Assembly (NCBI RefSeq): GCF_048553715.1
Contig: NZ_JBLZNC010000007.1
Location: 124,001 to 188,000 of the forward strand
Direction of reading: 5' to 3'
From: Sagittula sp048553715
GTDB taxonomy: Bacteria; Pseudomonadota; Alphaproteobacteria; Rhodobacterales; Rhodobacteraceae
Length of the DNA: 64,000 bases
A model generated the notes under the pieces. It worked only from the letters and a program-made list of their open reading frames with translations. It did not search any database and was not told the DNA's origin. Below are positions 42,049 through 50,571 of this stretch, one piece after another. Numbering within the stretch: position 1 is the stretch's first letter; the number at the start of each line of letters is the position of its first letter. The translations under genes were made by a program, and so were the position numbers.

Positions 42049-42570
42049 GTGTTAACCGATACCATCATCGAAGATGACCGCTGGGAGGCCGTGGGCCTTG
42101 CGGCGCTTGCAGAACGTGCCGCGACGGCCACCCTGTCCCATCTGGGGCTGACGGACCCCTTTGAAATCGCGGTGATGGGCTGCGACGACAACCGCATCGC
42201 CACGCTGAATGCGGATTTCCGGGGCAAACCCCAACCGACGAACGTGCTGTCATGGCCGTCAGAGGATCTTGCCGCCGAGGATGCCGGCGGCCAACCTTTT
42301 GCCCCTGAACCCGATTTCGAGGGGGAACCGCATCATCTGGGCGATCTGGCGCTGGCCTTCGAGACCTTTGAGCGGGAAGCCGCCGAACAAGGCAAGCCCA
42401 TGGCCGATCATATCACCCATTTGATCGTTCACGGGGTGTTACATCTTCTGGGCTATGACCATATCCGTGATGCGGATGCCACGCTTATGGAGGGGTTAGA
42501 GGTCGAGATACTTGGCAATCTCGGTCTAAGTGACCCATATAGGGAGATTGAAGGGCCAAATGGCTCGTGA
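42049..42570 (+). CDS. ybeY: Endoribonuclease YbeY (16S rRNA maturation)
   Basis: This 173-residue protein has the zinc-binding H-x3-H-x5-H motif in THLIVHGVLHLLGYDH and the substrate arginine region LNADFRGKPQPTNVLSW. YbeY processes the 3' end of 16S rRNA and takes part in ribosome quality control. The GTG at 42049 is preferred because gggag lies six bases upstream. ATG 42037, four codons earlier, directly follows the hairpin without a ribosome-binding site. The stop overlaps corC by 11 bases. Confidence 0.9.
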   Translation: MLTDTIIEDDRWEAVGLAALAERAATATLSHLGLTDPFEIAVMGCDDNRIATLNADFRGKPQPTNVLSWPSEDLAAEDAGGQPFAPEPDFEGEPHHLGDLALAFETFEREAAEQGKPMADHITHLIVHGVLHLLGYDHIRDADATLMEGLEVEILGNLGLSDPYREIEGPNGS

Positions 42571-43549
42571 CTGGTATGGATTGATGGGCGACAACGACGA
42601 TTCGTCTAATGCGGCGCAGAGCGCGCTGACAGAGGTTAACGGCCACGATGATGGTCTTGTAAACGGGCAGGGGGGATTCCTGCGGCGTCTGTTCGGGCGG
42701 GCCACGGCCACCGAGGACGTCGAAGTGGATATGCCACCCACGTGGGAAACGCGGACAACGACGCCTTCTTTGGGGCTGTTGAACCTGCGGCGCATGCGGG
42801 TCGAGGACGTGTCGACCCCCAAGGCGGATATCATCGCCGTGCCCGACACGATTTCCAAGGATGATCTTGTACAGGTGTTCCGCCGCAGCGGTCTGACCCG
42901 TCTGCCGGTGTATGAAAACACGCTCGACACACCGGTCGGCATGGCCCACCTGAAGGATTTCGCACTGGCCTACGGGTTCAATTGCGACAATGACGTCTTT
43001 GATCTGCGCAGCATGCTGCGGCCTTTGTTGTATGTGCCGCCCTCCATGCCGATCGGGATCTTGTTGACCAAGATGCAGACAGAGCGGCGGCATATGGCGC
43101 TGGTGATCGACGAATACGGCGGCACCGACGGGCTGGTCACCATCGAAGATCTGATTGAACAGGTCATCGGCGAGATCGAGGACGAGCACGACACCGAAGA
43201 CGCGGACACCTGGGTCAAGGAACGTGCCGGATGCTGGCTGGCCTTGGCCAAGACGCAGCTGGACGAATTCGAAGGCGAGCTTGGCATTGATCTGACCCAG
43301 CACGACGAGATCGACGAGGAAGAGATCGACACATTGGGCGGGCTGGTCTTTATGCTGGCCGGCCGCGTGCCTGCGCGCGGCGAAGTGGTGCGCCATCCTG
43401 CGGGCATCGACCTAGAGGTGGTGGATGCCGATCCCCGGCGGATCAAGCGGCTGCGCGTTCGCGTGCCGGGCACGGCTTTGGCCGCCGCACGTGTGCAGGC
43501 GGCGTCGTCGACGGAGCCCGCCCGTGACACAGCCAGCGACGCAAGCTGA
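42560..43549 (+). CDS. corC: CorC/HlyC-type CBS-domain protein
   Basis: This 329-residue soluble protein has a pair of CBS domains (from RVEDVSTPKADIIAVPD to ERRHMALVIDEYGGTDGLVTIEDL) and a C-terminal transporter-associated domain (EEEIDTLGGLVFMLAGRVPARGE). CorC-type proteins are linked to magnesium and cobalt efflux or resistance. The ATG at 42560 follows aaggg and overlaps ybeY. ATG 42584 is possible. It belongs to the phoH-ybeY-corC-lnt cluster common in proteobacteria. Confidence 0.9.
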   Translation: MARDWYGLMGDNDDSSNAAQSALTEVNGHDDGLVNGQGGFLRRLFGRATATEDVEVDMPPTWETRTTTPSLGLLNLRRMRVEDVSTPKADIIAVPDTISKDDLVQVFRRSGLTRLPVYENTLDTPVGMAHLKDFALAYGFNCDNDVFDLRSMLRPLLYVPPSMPIGILLTKMQTERRHMALVIDEYGGTDGLVTIEDLIEQVIGEIEDEHDTEDADTWVKERAGCWLALAKTQLDEFEGELGIDLTQHDEIDEEEIDTLGGLVFMLAGRVPARGEVVRHPAGIDLEVVDADPRRIKRLRVRVPGTALAAARVQAASSTEPARDTASDAS

Positions 43550-43553
43550 GCCC

Positions 43554-45089
43554 ATGACACAGTCGGGCGTCTTCGCCCTGTCGTCTTGGGCGCGTTTGCC
43601 GCTGGCTTTGCTGGCCGGTCTGGCCATGGGTGCCGCTGCGGCCCCGTGGGAGGTCTGGTATCTGGGCTTTGCCGGTCTGGTGGCCAGCGTCTGGCTGTTT
43701 CGCATCTCACCTTCGGGTCTGCGCAGCGTCGGCACCGGCTGGATGGTGGGGCTTGGCTATTTCGGCCTGTCCATGGGCTGGATCGTCGAGCCGTTTTTCG
43801 TAGATGCCGCCGCAACCGGCTGGATGGCCCCCTTTGGTTTGCTGGGGCTGGCCGGTGGGCTGGCGTTGTTCTGGGCGCTTGCCTTTTGGGGGGCTGCGCA
43901 GATGCCGCGCCGACGGGTTGGTGCCTTGGTCCTTACATGGACCGCGGCAGAACTTGCACGTGGCTACATCCTGACCGGCTTTCCATGGGGGCTGATCGGG
44001 TATCTTTGGGCGCCCGTGTCCGCGATCCAATGGGTGTCCGTGGTGGGGCCTTACGGGCTGACGTTCCTGACACTTGCGGCGGCGGCCTTTCTGGCCATGA
44101 GCCTGCCCGCCCGGCGGGGGGGAGGTGCCTTTGGCCTGCCCGCCGTGTTGGGGGCCACGGTCGTTCTGGTCTTGCTGGGGGGCGGGCAGGCACTGGTGCC
44201 TGCGCTGCAGGACACATCCGGGCGACCGGTGGTGCGGCTGGTCCAGCCCAATGCGCCGCAGCATCTGAAGTGGCAGCGCGACATGGTGCCGGTCTACTAC
44301 CGCCGCCAGATGGACTATACCTCCGCGCGGTCCGAGGGCGCCCCCGCGCCCGATCTGGTGGTCTGGCCGGAAACGGCGCTGCCGATGCTGTTGCATCAGG
44401 CGGGCGACGCCTTGGGCGAGTTGAGCCAACGGGCAGGCGATGCGCAGGTCGTCGTCGGGCTGCAGCGCGAGGACATGGGCGATTGGTACAACACTCTGGC
44501 CGTCATGGGGCCGGGCGGGCGGCTGCAGCAGATCTACGACAAGCACCATCTTGTGCCGTTTGGCGAATACATGCCTGCGCGGGCCCTGTTCACGCGGTTC
44601 AACATTGCAGGTTTGGCCGCACGCGCCGAAGGGGGCTACACCCCCGGCACAGGGCCGGAGCTGCTGGATCTGGGGGCCTTGGGCAAGGCGCTGCCGCTGA
44701 TCTGCTACGAGGCGGTCTTTCCACAGGATGTGCACGCGGCGCCTGCGCGTCCCGACATGCTGCTGCAGATCACAAATGATGCGTGGTTTGGCGACTATTC
44801 CGGCCCCTACCAGCATCTGTCACAGGCGCGTATTCGGGCGATCGAACAGGGGCTGCCGATGCTGCGCGCCGCCAACACCGGCGTCTCTGCGATGATTGAC
44901 GGGGCAGGGCGCGTTCTGGCTCAGATCCCGCTGAACGAGGCGGGCTTTGTCGATGCGCGGCTGCCCCCGCCACTGCGGGTGACGCTTTACAGCCGCACCG
45001 GCGATCTGCCTGTTCTTGTGCTGCTTTTCTTCCTCGGGGGGCTATTGTTGCGCCAAGTGCGCATAGAGCGTTTCGCAAAAGAAGATTGA
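43554..45089 (+). CDS. lnt: Apolipoprotein N-acyltransferase Lnt
   Basis: This 511-residue inner-membrane enzyme adds the third acyl chain to lipoproteins. About six N-terminal membrane spans precede a nitrilase-like domain with the catalytic triad E273 (VVWPETALPM), K330 (YDKHHLVPFGEYMP) and C384 (LICYEAVFP). A last membrane helix follows. Start 43554 is four bases after the corC stop. A GTG at 43524, inside corC and with ggag upstream, is an alternative. The neighbourhood encodes lipoproteins that could be its substrates. Confidence 0.93.
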   Translation: MTQSGVFALSSWARLPLALLAGLAMGAAAAPWEVWYLGFAGLVASVWLFRISPSGLRSVGTGWMVGLGYFGLSMGWIVEPFFVDAAATGWMAPFGLLGLAGGLALFWALAFWGAAQMPRRRVGALVLTWTAAELARGYILTGFPWGLIGYLWAPVSAIQWVSVVGPYGLTFLTLAAAAFLAMSLPARRGGGAFGLPAVLGATVVLVLLGGGQALVPALQDTSGRPVVRLVQPNAPQHLKWQRDMVPVYYRRQMDYTSARSEGAPAPDLVVWPETALPMLLHQAGDALGELSQRAGDAQVVVGLQREDMGDWYNTLAVMGPGGRLQQIYDKHHLVPFGEYMPARALFTRFNIAGLAARAEGGYTPGTGPELLDLGALGKALPLICYEAVFPQDVHAAPARPDMLLQITNDAWFGDYSGPYQHLSQARIRAIEQGLPMLRAANTGVSAMIDGAGRVLAQIPLNEAGFVDARLPPPLRVTLYSRTGDLPVLVLLFFLGGLLLRQVRIERFAKED

Positions 45090-45143
45090 CCGCCAAGGCC
45101 GCTTGGCGTAACGCCATTCAATGCCCGAAAACGGGCGACACCT

Positions 45144-45188
45144 CCGTCACAACGGCTTCCTGGCGTGACGGCAAACCCCAATGGAGCA
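45144..45188 (+). promoter_or_regulatory. SAM/SAH riboswitch controlling metK
   Basis: The leader shows stem ccgtcac (45144-45150) and gtgacgg (45165-45171) around the loop aacggcttcctggc. A downstream aatggagc follows, whose ggag is the metK ribosome-binding site and can pair with gcttcc of the loop as an H-type pseudoknot. The conserved loop and the position directly before metK match the small SAM/SAH riboswitch class (Rfam RF01727) found in Rhodobacterales. Ligand binding would mask the ribosome-binding site and lower SAM synthesis. Confidence 0.88.
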
Positions 45189-45193
45189 CCCCC

Positions 45194-46372
45194 ATGTCCC
45201 GACAGAACTACGTTTTTACCTCTGAATCCGTTTCAGAAGGTCACCCCGACAAGGTTTGCGACCGCATTTCCGATGCGGTGCTGGATGCCTTGCTGGCAGA
45301 GGACCCGCTGGCGCGCGTCGCCTGCGAAACCTTTGCGACGACAAACCGCGTGGTTATCGGCGGCGAAGTGGGCCTGACCGATCAGGCCAAATTGTCCGAA
45401 TACATGGGCAAGATCGACCAGATTGCCCGCGACTGCATCAAGGACATCGGCTACGAGCAGGACAAGTTCCACCACGCGACCTGCGAAGTCACAAACCTGC
45501 TGCACGAGCAGTCCGCGCATATCGCGCAGGGTGTGACCGGCGCACGCGGCGATGAGGGCGCAGGCGATCAGGGTATCATGTTCGGCTATGCCACCAATGA
45601 AACCGACGCGATGATGCCCGCGCCGATCCAGTTCTCCCACGCCATCCTGAAGCGTTTGGCCGAGGTGCGCAAAGACGGCACCGAACCCACGCTGCGTCCC
45701 GATGCGAAATCGCAGCTGTCGGTGCGCTATGAGGGCGGCAAACCCGTTGGCGTCACCTCCATCGTTTTGTCGACCCAGCACGAAAGCGAGAGCCAGAGCT
45801 CTGCCGATATTCGTGACATTGTGGAGCCCTACATCCGCGAAGTGCTGCCCGAGGGCTGGATCACCGACGAGACAGAGTGGTGGGTGAACCCCACGGGCGT
45901 CTTTGTCATCGGCGGCCCCGATGGCGACGCGGGCCTGACGGGTCGCAAGATCATCGTCGACACCTATGGTGGTGCTGCGCCGCATGGCGGCGGTGCGTTC
46001 TCCGGCAAAGACCCGACCAAGGTGGACCGCTCGGCGGCCTATGTGTCGCGCTATCTGGCCAAGAACATTGTCGCAGCCGGCATGGCAGAACGCGCCACGG
46101 TCCAGTTGTCCTACGCGATCGGCGTGGCGAAGCCGCTGTCGATCTACGTTGACACGCATGGCACAGGCGAGGTCGACGCCGCCGCAATCGAGCGCGCGAT
46201 CCCCAAGGTGATCGATCTGACGCCGCGCGGCATTCGGACCCATCTGGATCTGAACAAGCCGATCTACGCCCGCACCGCCGCCTACGGCCACTTTGGTCGC
46301 GCGCCGGAGGCGGATGGCGGCTTTAGCTGGGAGCGCACCGATCTGGCCGAGGCGCTGAAAGGCGCGGTCTGA
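45194..46372 (+). CDS. metK: S-adenosylmethionine synthetase MetK
   Basis: This 392-residue enzyme makes SAM from methionine and ATP. It carries family signatures such as FTSESVSEGHPDKVCDRISD at the front, GAGDQGIMFGYA and GGGAFSGKDPTKVDRSAAY. The ATG at 45194 lies seven bases after the ggag that the upstream riboswitch can hide, which fixes the start. Translation is therefore probably feedback-controlled by SAM. A strong terminator follows. Confidence 0.96.
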   Translation: MSRQNYVFTSESVSEGHPDKVCDRISDAVLDALLAEDPLARVACETFATTNRVVIGGEVGLTDQAKLSEYMGKIDQIARDCIKDIGYEQDKFHHATCEVTNLLHEQSAHIAQGVTGARGDEGAGDQGIMFGYATNETDAMMPAPIQFSHAILKRLAEVRKDGTEPTLRPDAKSQLSVRYEGGKPVGVTSIVLSTQHESESQSSADIRDIVEPYIREVLPEGWITDETEWWVNPTGVFVIGGPDGDAGLTGRKIIVDTYGGAAPHGGGAFSGKDPTKVDRSAAYVSRYLAKNIVAAGMAERATVQLSYAIGVAKPLSIYVDTHGTGEVDAAAIERAIPKVIDLTPRGIRTHLDLNKPIYARTAAYGHFGRAPEADGGFSWERTDLAEALKGAV

Positions 46373-46402
46373 GCCTTTAGGTATTTGATCCAAGGAAAAA
46401 CC

Positions 46403-46436
46403 AGGGCGCGCCGCATCATGGCGCGCCTTTCGTTTT
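46403..46436 (+). terminator. Rho-independent terminator after metK
   Basis: Two copies of ggcgcgcc (46405-46412 and 46420-46427), a self-complementary octamer, pair around a seven-base loop. The stem is extended by a further A-T pair and followed by tttcgtttttt. Confidence 0.85.
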
Positions 46437-46494
46437 TTGCCTGTGTGCTGCGAGATATGTTGAGCCGCGCCGCGCATCGCGGTAAAGCGCGGGC

Positions 46495-47208
46495 ATGACC
46501 ACGTCGAACAAACACCCCGATGCGCCATGGCGCAATTTCTATGGCCGCGTGAAGGGGAAGACCCTGAAGGCCTCGCAAGAGACATATCTGCAGGAAGATC
46601 TGGATGCGCTGTCGCCCGGCGCGGTGGATTGGGATGTAAACCCCGAGCGGGTCGATCTGGATCTGGATGAATTGTTCGGCGGCAAGCCGGTCTGGCTGGA
46701 AATCGGTTTCGGCGGGGGCGAGCATTTGGTGCATCAGGCATCGTGCTACCCGGACGTGGGCATCATCGGATGTGAGCCATTCATGAATGGCGTGGCCATG
46801 TTGCTAGGCAAGATCCGCAAGGCGGGTGTAACAAACCTCCGGGTGCATCCGGGGGATGTGCGTAACCTTTTCGATGTGCTGCCGGCGCAAAGTCTGGACA
46901 AGGCATTTTTGCTGTACCCAGACCCTTGGCCGAAAAAACGGCATCACCGTCGGCGGTTTGTGACACAGGAACATTTGCTTCCTTTGGCGCGGGCGTTGAA
47001 GTCTGGCGCCGAATTCCGCGTCGCGACGGACATCCCCGACTATGTGCGGCAGACATTGCTTGAGGTGCCGAAGGCGGGCTTTGAATGGCTTGCCGAAGGG
47101 CCGGATGATTGGCGCATCCCTTGGGAGGACTGGACCAGCACACGCTATGAGCAAAAAGCCTTGCGCGAAGGGCGGGTGCCGCACTATCTGACGTTCCGAC
47201 GGACGTAA
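46495..47208 (+). CDS. trmB: tRNA (guanine-N7)-methyltransferase TrmB
   Basis: This 237-residue SAM-dependent enzyme methylates G46 in the tRNA variable loop. The SAM motif LEIGFGGGEHLVHQA is at residues about 68-82, the TrmB hallmark LLYPDPWPKKRHHRRRFV is near 140, and TSTRYEQKALREGR ends the fold. No strong ribosome-binding site is visible before the ATG. The 3' end overlaps the convergent CBU_0592-like gene by 25 bases. Confidence 0.93.
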   Translation: MTTSNKHPDAPWRNFYGRVKGKTLKASQETYLQEDLDALSPGAVDWDVNPERVDLDLDELFGGKPVWLEIGFGGGEHLVHQASCYPDVGIIGCEPFMNGVAMLLGKIRKAGVTNLRVHPGDVRNLFDVLPAQSLDKAFLLYPDPWPKKRHHRRRFVTQEHLLPLARALKSGAEFRVATDIPDYVRQTLLEVPKAGFEWLAEGPDDWRIPWEDWTSTRYEQKALREGRVPHYLTFRRT

Positions 47209-47543
47209 GACCGGCGCTCGGGTCGGCTTCGTGGGCGTGGCAAGGGGATGATATTGTCCCGGTGTGCTTTGTGCCGTGGCCTGCGGCGTGAATGCATGCG
47301 CAGGGCCAGCGCCGCGCCGCTGATCGACAAGTAGAAGGTCTGCAACACAGCCGTGGCCAGATTGAACTGCGCTGCGAGGGACGTCAGTACGCAAGCGGCT
47401 GCGAGTGTGTTCAGGGCGTAAAATCGCGCGGTTTCCGAGGTATGAATCTGGAGCGCGAGCATGGTGTAATTCGTTATATAGGCGCATGCACCCAAGACAC
47501 CGATGCCGGCGAGCACATCGGTTGGAAACGGGATGTCGAACAT
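47184..47543 (-). CDS. CBU_0592-like small membrane protein
   Basis: This 119-residue protein has about three membrane helices (DVLAGIGVLGACAYITNYTML, FYALNTLAAACVLTSLA, LATAVLQTFYLSISGAALAL) and then a basic, arginine-rich cytoplasmic tail (RRRPRHKAHRD). The layout fits the CBU_0592-like membrane domain family, whose function is unknown. A ggag site precedes the ATG. The gene overlaps trmB tail-to-tail. The 212 bases from here to aroA hold no other feature I can support. Confidence 0.72.
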   Translation of the reverse strand: MFDIPFPTDVLAGIGVLGACAYITNYTMLALQIHTSETARFYALNTLAAACVLTSLAAQFNLATAVLQTFYLSISGAALALRMHSRRRPRHKAHRDNIIPLPRPRSRPERRSYVRRNVR

Positions 47544-47755
47544 GACGATCTCCGAGCTTTGAAATGGTTTGACCCGATGAACGGCGGAAAAATTGCCGAG
47601 GGCGCGCGATCTGTAATGCCCCTTGGTTTGCCACCGCTGTACGAACGGCTCAAGTCAGGTATTCCGTAGCCCATCGCGCCCGCGCCGTGCAGTTGCGGTG
47701 GACGCGCGGTGATGTGCGCGCTATCAGGCAGCGACGTTTTGACAGGAGTGCCCCG

Positions 47756-49099
47756 ATGTCCGCCCATGGTGACCCGATTCCGATGACTGCCCACCGCTCC
47801 GGTCCGCTGACTGGTGAGGCGCACGTGCCCGGCGATAAGTCGATTTCGCACCGGTCCTTGATCCTTGGCGCGATGACTGTGGGCGAGACCAAAGTGACCG
47901 GCCTGTTGGAGGGTCAGGATGTTCTGGACACAGCCAAGGCGATGCAGGCCTTTGGCGCGCAGATCGAAAAGCGTGACGACACATGGCATGTGCATGGCGT
48001 GGGGGTTGGCGGCTTTCTGGAGCCGGAAAATGTCATCGACTGCGGGAACTCCGGCACGGGTGTGCGCCTGATCATGGGGGCCATGGCGACCTCTGCGATC
48101 ACTGCGACATTTACGGGCGATGCGTCACTGAACAAACGTCCCATGGCGCGGGTCACAGATCCTTTGGCGCTGTTTGGGGCAAAGGCCTATGGCCGCACTG
48201 GGGGGCGTTTGCCGATGACCATCGTGGGGGCACGTGACCCGATGCCGGTGCGCTACACCACCCCTGTGCCGTCGGCACAGGTGAAATCCGCCGTACTGCT
48301 GGCGGGGCTGAACGCGCCGGGCGAGACCGTCGTGATTGAGCGCGAGGCAACCCGCGACCATTCCGAACGGATGCTCGCGGGCTTCGGTGCCAATATCCGG
48401 ACAGAGGACAGCCCCGAAGGACGTGTTATCACGCTGCAGGGCCGCCCCGAGTTCAAACCGCAAACCATTGTCGTGCCGCGTGATCCGTCATCAGCGGCTT
48501 TCCCGGTCTGCGCGGCTTTGATCACCGAAGGATCGGATGTTCTGGTCCCCAATATCGGACTAAACCCGACCCGCGCGGGGCTGTTCTTCACGCTGCAGGA
48601 CATGGGGGCCGATCTGGTTTTCGAAAACATGCGCGAAGAAGGCGGCGAGCCTGTGGCCGATCTGCGCGCGCGGTTCTCGCCCGACCTCAAAGGGATCGAA
48701 GTGCCCGCAGAGCGTGCCGCCTCGATGATTGACGAATACCCCATCCTGTCGGTTGTTGCGGCCTTTGGCGAGGGCAAGACCCATATGCCGGGCGTCAAGG
48801 AATTGCGCGTCAAGGAATCGGACCGGATCGACGCCATGGCGCGGGGCCTGCGTGGTGCAGGTTTGCTGGTTGACGAGGGCGAGGACTGGTGGACAGTGCA
48901 CGGCTTGGGTCATGGCAATGTGCCCGGCGGCTTCACCGCACAGACGTTTCTGGATCACCGCATTGCCATGTCCTTCCTGATCCTTGGCATGGCCTCGACC
49001 AAGCCGATGTCCGTGGATGATGGCCAACCGATTGCCACGTCCTTCCCGATATTCGAATCGCTCATGGGCGCGTTGGGCGCGCGGATCGAACGGACGTGA
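47756..49099 (+). CDS. aroA: 3-phosphoshikimate 1-carboxyvinyltransferase (EPSP synthase, class II type)
   Basis: This 447-residue shikimate-pathway enzyme carries all four class II signatures: GDKSISHRS (K28), RDHSE in ATRDHSERM, SAQVKSAVLL and NPTR in GLNPTRAG. It also shows KELRVKESDRI near the C-terminus. The glycine-loop reads GNSGTGVRLIMG, so the position that is alanine in the CP4 enzyme is glycine here. Start 47756 follows acaggag. aroA, the next membrane-protein gene and cmk form a run common in Rhodobacteraceae. Confidence 0.95.
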   Translation: MSAHGDPIPMTAHRSGPLTGEAHVPGDKSISHRSLILGAMTVGETKVTGLLEGQDVLDTAKAMQAFGAQIEKRDDTWHVHGVGVGGFLEPENVIDCGNSGTGVRLIMGAMATSAITATFTGDASLNKRPMARVTDPLALFGAKAYGRTGGRLPMTIVGARDPMPVRYTTPVPSAQVKSAVLLAGLNAPGETVVIEREATRDHSERMLAGFGANIRTEDSPEGRVITLQGRPEFKPQTIVVPRDPSSAAFPVCAALITEGSDVLVPNIGLNPTRAGLFFTLQDMGADLVFENMREEGGEPVADLRARFSPDLKGIEVPAERAASMIDEYPILSVVAAFGEGKTHMPGVKELRVKESDRIDAMARGLRGAGLLVDEGEDWWTVHGLGHGNVPGGFTAQTFLDHRIAMSFLILGMASTKPMSVDDGQPIATSFPIFESLMGALGARIERT

Positions 49100-49605
49100 A
49101 CCCGCGCCGCGATCCTGTCCGGTGGATTGCCGGTTTAGGTGCGGCGTGCGTGTTTGCGGTGATGGCGGGGCTTATGTTGTGGCGGATCGAACCGCTGGCC
49201 GGGTTTCTGCCACAGGCCAGCTGGCACTACACGACGGCCGATCTTGCGCGCTTTGCCTCTGCCTTGCACGACAGCGGGCAAGGCGCGTTTTACCGCAATG
49301 TGCTGCGTCTGGATCTGGTGTTCATGGCGCTTTGGGCCGTTTGGGTCATGCGGGCCTTTGGTGACAGACCAAGGCTGGGCCTTGCGATTGCCGCCTTGCC
49401 GCTGGGCTGTGATCTGGCCGAGAACATCATTCTGGAACAGCAACTCGCTTGGGCCTTGGGGCGCAGCGTCCCGACCGACTGGACAGCCTATGCGCCATTG
49501 TTTGATCGCGACACCGCCGTGCCCTTCACGCGCGCCAAAACGCTTCTGTTTTCTGCCGTGACCCTGTGGCTGCTTGCGCGGGATTTTCGCCGAAGGACAG
49601 GCTGA
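49096..49605 (+). CDS. Hypothetical membrane protein coupled to aroA
   Basis: This 169-residue protein has about four membrane helices (WIAGLGAACVFAVMAGLML, VLRLDLVFMALWAVWVM, LGLAIAALPLGCDLAENI, LLFSAVTLWLLA). The GTG start overlaps the aroA stop in GTGA, so it is translated in coupling with aroA. The polar CDLAENIILEQQ segment just after the third helix stands out. No family function is known to me. Confidence 0.7.
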   Translation: MNPRRDPVRWIAGLGAACVFAVMAGLMLWRIEPLAGFLPQASWHYTTADLARFASALHDSGQGAFYRNVLRLDLVFMALWAVWVMRAFGDRPRLGLAIAALPLGCDLAENIILEQQLAWALGRSVPTDWTAYAPLFDRDTAVPFTRAKTLLFSAVTLWLLARDFRRRTG

Positions 49606-49662
49606 CACTTTTCCTGCGCGCAAAGCGTTGATAAGCATCAGCCCCGAGCACGGAGAACCGCC

Positions 49663-50277
49663 ATGAGCTTTGCAGTTGCGATCGATGGACCCGCCGCCAG
49701 CGGCAAAGGGACAATTTCACGCGCGGTCGCGGAACATTTCGACTTTCTGCATCTGGACACGGGCCTGCTCTACCGCGCGGTCGGTCGCCAGATGCTCGAC
49801 GGTACGCCGGCAATTGACGCGGCAAGGTCCCTGCGCCCGGAGTGGCTGGATGATCCCGCTTTGCGCACGGCCGACGTAGCGCAGGCGGCGTCCAAAGCCG
49901 CTGCAATTCCCGACGTGCGGGCGGCCTTGGTTGATTTCCAGCGCGCCTTCGCCCGCCGTGATGGCGGCGCGGTTCTGGACGGGCGCGACATTGGCACGGT
50001 GATTTGCCCCGATGCAGAGGCGAAGCTATTTGTCATCGCGGCGCCAGAAGTACGGGCCCGCCGCCGCTGCGCCGAGCTGCGCAGCAAAGGGTTCGACGTA
50101 GACGAAGAGCAGGTGCTCGAAGATCTGCGCATCCGCGATGAACGCGATATGAACCGGCCCGACGCGCCGCTACGCCCGGCGGAGGACGCTGTCATGCTTG
50201 ACACGACGGATATGTCTATCGCGGACGCCGTGGCGCGCGCAATCGCTTTGATCAACGATCTGCGCGCCCGCACCTGA
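49663..50277 (+). CDS. cmk: Cytidylate kinase
   Basis: This 204-residue kinase phosphorylates CMP and dCMP. The P-loop IDGPAASGKGTISRAVA is at residues about 6-22, with HLDTGLLYRAVG next. The NMP-binding insert is short, as in alphaproteobacteria, and the DGRDIGTVICPDAE and RRRCAELRSKGFDV segments are typical. The cggagaacc site supports the start. rpsA, which often follows cmk, is not in this window. Confidence 0.93.
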   Translation: MSFAVAIDGPAASGKGTISRAVAEHFDFLHLDTGLLYRAVGRQMLDGTPAIDAARSLRPEWLDDPALRTADVAQAASKAAAIPDVRAALVDFQRAFARRDGGAVLDGRDIGTVICPDAEAKLFVIAAPEVRARRRCAELRSKGFDVDEEQVLEDLRIRDERDMNRPDAPLRPAEDAVMLDTTDMSIADAVARAIALINDLRART

Positions 50278-50449
50278 CGCCCACATCAAGCCACAGCTTT
50301 TGCTTTTTCTTGGTTCAAATACCTAATGTGCAAGGGGCATATCACGCGATCACTGCCATGATACGTTCCGGATCTGGCGATTTAACAGCAAGTCCTGCCT
50401 AAAATCTGAACAAATTTTACGTGCCGCCCGCATTCATTGTCATAAATCT

Positions 50450-50478
50450 TTGACAGATCGCGCGAGGCCGTACACGAT
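50450..50478 (+). promoter_or_regulatory. Candidate sigma-70 promoter for the amide operon
   Basis: A perfect TTGACA (50450-50455) is followed after 17 bases by a weak -10 element around cacgat (50473-50478, within tacacgat). A start near 50486 would put the terminator-like hairpin inside a short leader RNA. The surrounding 294-base stretch from cmk (50278-50571) holds no gene. An AT-rich inverted repeat, taaaat/attttA type, lies near 50400-50420. Confidence 0.35.
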
Positions 50479-50500
50479 CAACCCAACATATTCGGCATTC

Positions 50501-50554
50501 ACGCCCCGTGTCTCGACCTGTCCTTAGCGGACGGGCCCGGACGCGGGGCGTTTT
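50501..50554 (+). terminator. Leader terminator/attenuator hairpin before the AmiC-like gene
   Basis: The arms acgccccgtgtc (50501-50512) and gacgcggggcgt (50540-50551) form a 12-pair stem with one wobble, followed by ttttcgttt. Inside sits a second hairpin, cctgtcc-ttagc-ggacggg (50517-50535). The structure ends 17 bases before the GTG start of the first gene and just before its ribosome-binding site. This fits premature termination relieved by the ANTAR protein encoded in the same operon. Confidence 0.7.
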
Positions 50555-50571
50555 CGTTTCTGGAGCATTGC

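Noticed and set aside
45233..46741. A 502-codon minus-strand frame opposite metK and trmB
   Set aside because: It is antisense to two certain genes and crosses the metK terminator.
47544..47755. A possible small RNA or tRNA between the CBU_0592-like gene and aroA
   Set aside because: No cloverleaf or stable hairpin with a T-run was found. The short frames there are shadows.
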